A stretch of DNA of 16,309 nt from Limnohabitans sp. Rim8 (GTDB lineage: Bacteria; Pseudomonadota; Gammaproteobacteria; Burkholderiales; Burkholderiaceae_C): contig CAMDXR010000029.1 in the NCBI GenBank assembly GCA_945877725.1, positions 1 to 16,309 on the forward strand, in the 5' to 3' direction. The translations under genes and the position numbers were made by a program. Under the pieces are notes generated by a model. That model had not been told where the DNA came from, searched no databases, and saw only the letters and a program-made list of their open reading frames with translations. Positions 14,575-16,309 of this stretch are shown piece after piece (within the stretch, counting starts at the first letter, position 1; each line of letters opens with the position of its first letter).

Positions 14575-15705
14575 ATGAGCCACCCCTCTTCATCCCCCAC
14601 GCCTGCCCCAGCCCCGTCCACTTCCGCCGATTTGGAGGTCCATTGGGCCGACCCGACCCGGCATGCGCTTTTTGAGCTGTGGCTTTCAGAGATGGCGCCC
14701 CGGCAGGGCTTGCTGCCCGAAACCCTCCGAATCGCCTCGGCCGACGCCAGTTTTCGACGTTATTTGCGGGTGGACACTGTGCAAGGTGAAAGCCGCATCG
14801 TCATGGATGCGCCACCGGACAAGGAAAACTCGGCCCCTTTCGTCAAAATTGCCGAGCTGATTCAAGCCGCCGGGCTGCGTGGCCCCGAGGTGCTGAACTG
14901 GCACGAGGCCCACGGCTTCATGCTGCTGACAGACTTAGGCAACGCCACCATGATGTCGGCCATTGAGCCGGAACGGCCCCAGGCCAACCACGGTCTTTAT
15001 ATGCAAGCCGTGGACACACTGGTGCAATGGCAATTGGCCTCACGCCCAGGCGTGCTGCCCCCATACGACGAGGCCCTGCTCAAGCGCGAACTCAGCCTGT
15101 TTCCGGACTGGTACCTGGCGCAACACCGGGGCGTGCAACTCGAGGGCAAAAACCGCGAAGTCTTTGACCAAGCCTTCCCCCTCATCATGAAGCGCAACCT
15201 GGCGGCCCCCAGCGTTTACGTGCACCGCGACTTCATGCCACGCAATTTGATGATGCCGCACGGCACCGGGCCACTCAGTGCGCAACTCGGCGTGCTGGAC
15301 TTTCAGGACGCGGTCTATGGCCCCATCACATACGACGTGGCCAGCCTCATGCGCGACGCCTTTTTGAGCTGGGACGAAGACTTTGTTTTGGACATCACCA
15401 TCCGCTACTGGGAGAAAGCCCGCAAGGCGGGACTCATGGACTTTGAAGACTGGCACAGCGACTTTGGTGCGTTTTACCGCGCGGTGGAATGGATGGGTTT
15501 GCAGCGCCACCTGAAAGTGGCCGGTATCTTTGCCCGCCTGACGCTGCGCGACGGCAAAGCCAAATACTTGGCCGATGCGCCGCGTTTTCTCCATTACATC
15601 CGCACCGCCTGCGACCGATACCGCGAACTGGGCCCCTTGCTGAAAGTGCTGGACCAGATCGAGGGTACCACCCCACAAGTCGGTTTTGCCTACGGGCGCA
15701 TGTAA
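14575..15705 (+). CDS. amgK: N-acetylmuramate/N-acetylglucosamine kinase (aminoglycoside phosphotransferase fold)
   Basis: In the Pseudomonas recycling route AmgK phosphorylates MurNAc at the anomeric carbon, giving the MurU substrate; the route gives intrinsic fosfomycin tolerance. 376 residues. Seen: the N-lobe ASADASFRRYLRV (about 55–66), ATP-site MDAPP, the catalytic loop HRDFMPRNLM with H217, D219 and N224, and the metal-binding LDFQDA with D242. The divergent position next to lptD is the classic amgK context and supports the name over a generic aminoglycoside kinase. Two in-frame ATGs exist: 14563 overlaps the likely -10 box, so 14575 (MSHPSS) is preferred. The first 20 or so residues are Ser/Pro/Ala-rich and poorly conserved. 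rsmE follows 14 bases after the stop; murU, normally the next gene, is at 3233. Confidence 0.87.
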   Translation: MSHPSSSPTPAPAPSTSADLEVHWADPTRHALFELWLSEMAPRQGLLPETLRIASADASFRRYLRVDTVQGESRIVMDAPPDKENSAPFVKIAELIQAAGLRGPEVLNWHEAHGFMLLTDLGNATMMSAIEPERPQANHGLYMQAVDTLVQWQLASRPGVLPPYDEALLKRELSLFPDWYLAQHRGVQLEGKNREVFDQAFPLIMKRNLAAPSVYVHRDFMPRNLMMPHGTGPLSAQLGVLDFQDAVYGPITYDVASLMRDAFLSWDEDFVLDITIRYWEKARKAGLMDFEDWHSDFGAFYRAVEWMGLQRHLKVAGIFARLTLRDGKAKYLADAPRFLHYIRTACDRYRELGPLLKVLDQIEGTTPQVGFAYGRM

Positions 15706-15719
15706 GCCAAAGGCCCAAA

Positions 15720-16309
15720 ATGCCCCGTTTTTATTGTCCCGCGCCGTTGGTCACCGGTCTGGCTTTCAGCTTGCCGCCAGGCGCGGCACGCCATGTGCAG
15801 GTGCTGCGCACGCAACCGGGCGATGGGATCACGCTGTTCAATGGCGAGGGTGGTGAGTTTGACGCCACCGTGACCCGCATGGGCCGCAGCGACGTGGAAG
15901 TGGAAGTCGGGGCGCACCACGCCGTGGAGCGCGAAGCGCCACGCGTCGTGCACCTGCTGGCGGGCATTACCGCCAACGAACGCATGGATTGGTTGGTCGA
16001 AAAAGCCACCGAACTGGGTGTGGCCAGCATCACCCCGCTGGTGGCCGAACGCAGCGTGCTCAAGCTCAAAGGCGAGCGTGCCGACAAAAAACGCGCCCAT
16101 TGGCAGGCCGTGGCCGTGGCGGCAGCCGAGCAATGCGGGCGCAACCGGGTGCCCGAAGTGCACACCGCTGTGACCTTGAACGAATGGCTGAAGCAAGCCG
16201 CCGCTGGCCAACGCTGGGTGTTGTCCTTGTCTGAGGGCACGCAAGCCCTCTCGAAGATGATGGGCGCTGCTGACTTGCCCCCTGTGACCGTGCTCAGCGG
16301 CCCCGAGGG
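15720..16309 (+). CDS. rsmE: 16S rRNA (uracil1498-N3)-methyltransferase (partial, C-terminus beyond the window)
   Basis: SPOUT-class SAM methyltransferase that modifies U1498 in the decoding region of 16S rRNA. 196 codons are visible of the usual 240–250. Seen: an N-terminal PUA-like domain with ARHVQVLR (23–30) and GDGITLFNGEGGEF (35–48), the family block AGITANERMDWLVEKATELGV (81–101), AAEQCGR (135–141), and SGPEG starting at 193, the beginning of the trefoil-knot SAM site. The ATG at 15720 has AAAGG 6 bases upstream and follows the amgK stop by 14 bases, so the two are co-transcribed. It has no stop inside the window. Identity is secure. Confidence 0.94.
   Translation, partial: MPRFYCPAPLVTGLAFSLPPGAARHVQVLRTQPGDGITLFNGEGGEFDATVTRMGRSDVEVEVGAHHAVEREAPRVVHLLAGITANERMDWLVEKATELGVASITPLVAERSVLKLKGERADKKRAHWQAVAVAAAEQCGRNRVPEVHTAVTLNEWLKQAAAGQRWVLSLSEGTQALSKMMGAADLPPVTVLSGPE

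Noticed and set aside
14474..14593. A 40-residue N-terminal extension of LptD from ATG 14593
   Set aside because: It would start inside amgK and span the divergent promoter region, and would bury the signal peptide. Similar extensions of SurA (to 12108) and of the Rieske oxygenase (to 3348) were set aside for the same kind of reason.
1..16309. Mobile elements, CRISPR arrays, tRNA genes or long direct repeats
   Set aside because: None seen: no transposase-like protein, no regularly spaced repeats and no tRNA-like cloverleaf ends.

Overview
The window looks like chromosomal housekeeping DNA from a betaproteobacterium of the Burkholderiales, most like the Comamonadaceae (Limnohabitans/Rhodoferax/Acidovorax type). 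This rests on the moderately high G+C, the protein sequences themselves (two-domain MaeB, LptD–SurA–KsgA, an AmgK/MurU pair), and TACAATC/TAGAATG-type -10 elements. It is an inference by eye; no database search was run. There are no tRNA or rRNA genes, CRISPR arrays, insertion sequences or phage genes.

Layout. 1–3096, minus strand: transketolase (tkt, 3' end cut off by the window edge) preceded by a Rieske non-haem iron oxygenase of the VanA type. 3233–6124, plus strand: murU (muramate-1-phosphate uridylyltransferase), pepP (Xaa-Pro aminopeptidase) and a YiiM-like MOSC protein started from TTG right after the pepP stop. 6326–8629, plus strand: maeB (NADP malic enzyme with a C-terminal phosphotransacetylase-like domain), ended by a very strong terminator (8663–8713). 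8783–9652, plus strand: a small accessory module encoding a secreted guanyl-specific ribonuclease (RNase Sa/barnase superfamily) and its barstar-like inhibitor, followed by a doubtful 67-codon ORF and a shared terminator (9873–9906). 9923–14473, minus strand: the tightly overlapping operon lptD–surA–ksgA. 14575 to the end, plus strand: amgK, divergent from lptD, then rsmE (3' end cut off).

How the genes fit together. LptD inserts lipopolysaccharide in the outer membrane and is a classic SurA client. AmgK and MurU are successive steps of the anhydro-MurNAc recycling route to UDP-MurNAc. They are adjacent beside lptD in Pseudomonas; here amgK keeps the lptD side while murU lies about 10.6 kb away in front of pepP, which suggests a rearrangement. 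maeB and tkt belong to central carbon metabolism, ksgA and rsmE to 16S rRNA methylation.

Most of the window is ordinary. The part that most repays a second look is 8630–9922: the terminator-flanked RNase/inhibitor pair, a perfect 12-bp palindrome upstream of it, an 11-bp hairpin over the inhibitor stop codon, and a pair of mutually exclusive hairpins at the terminator. I do not see convincing evidence of a wholly new system.
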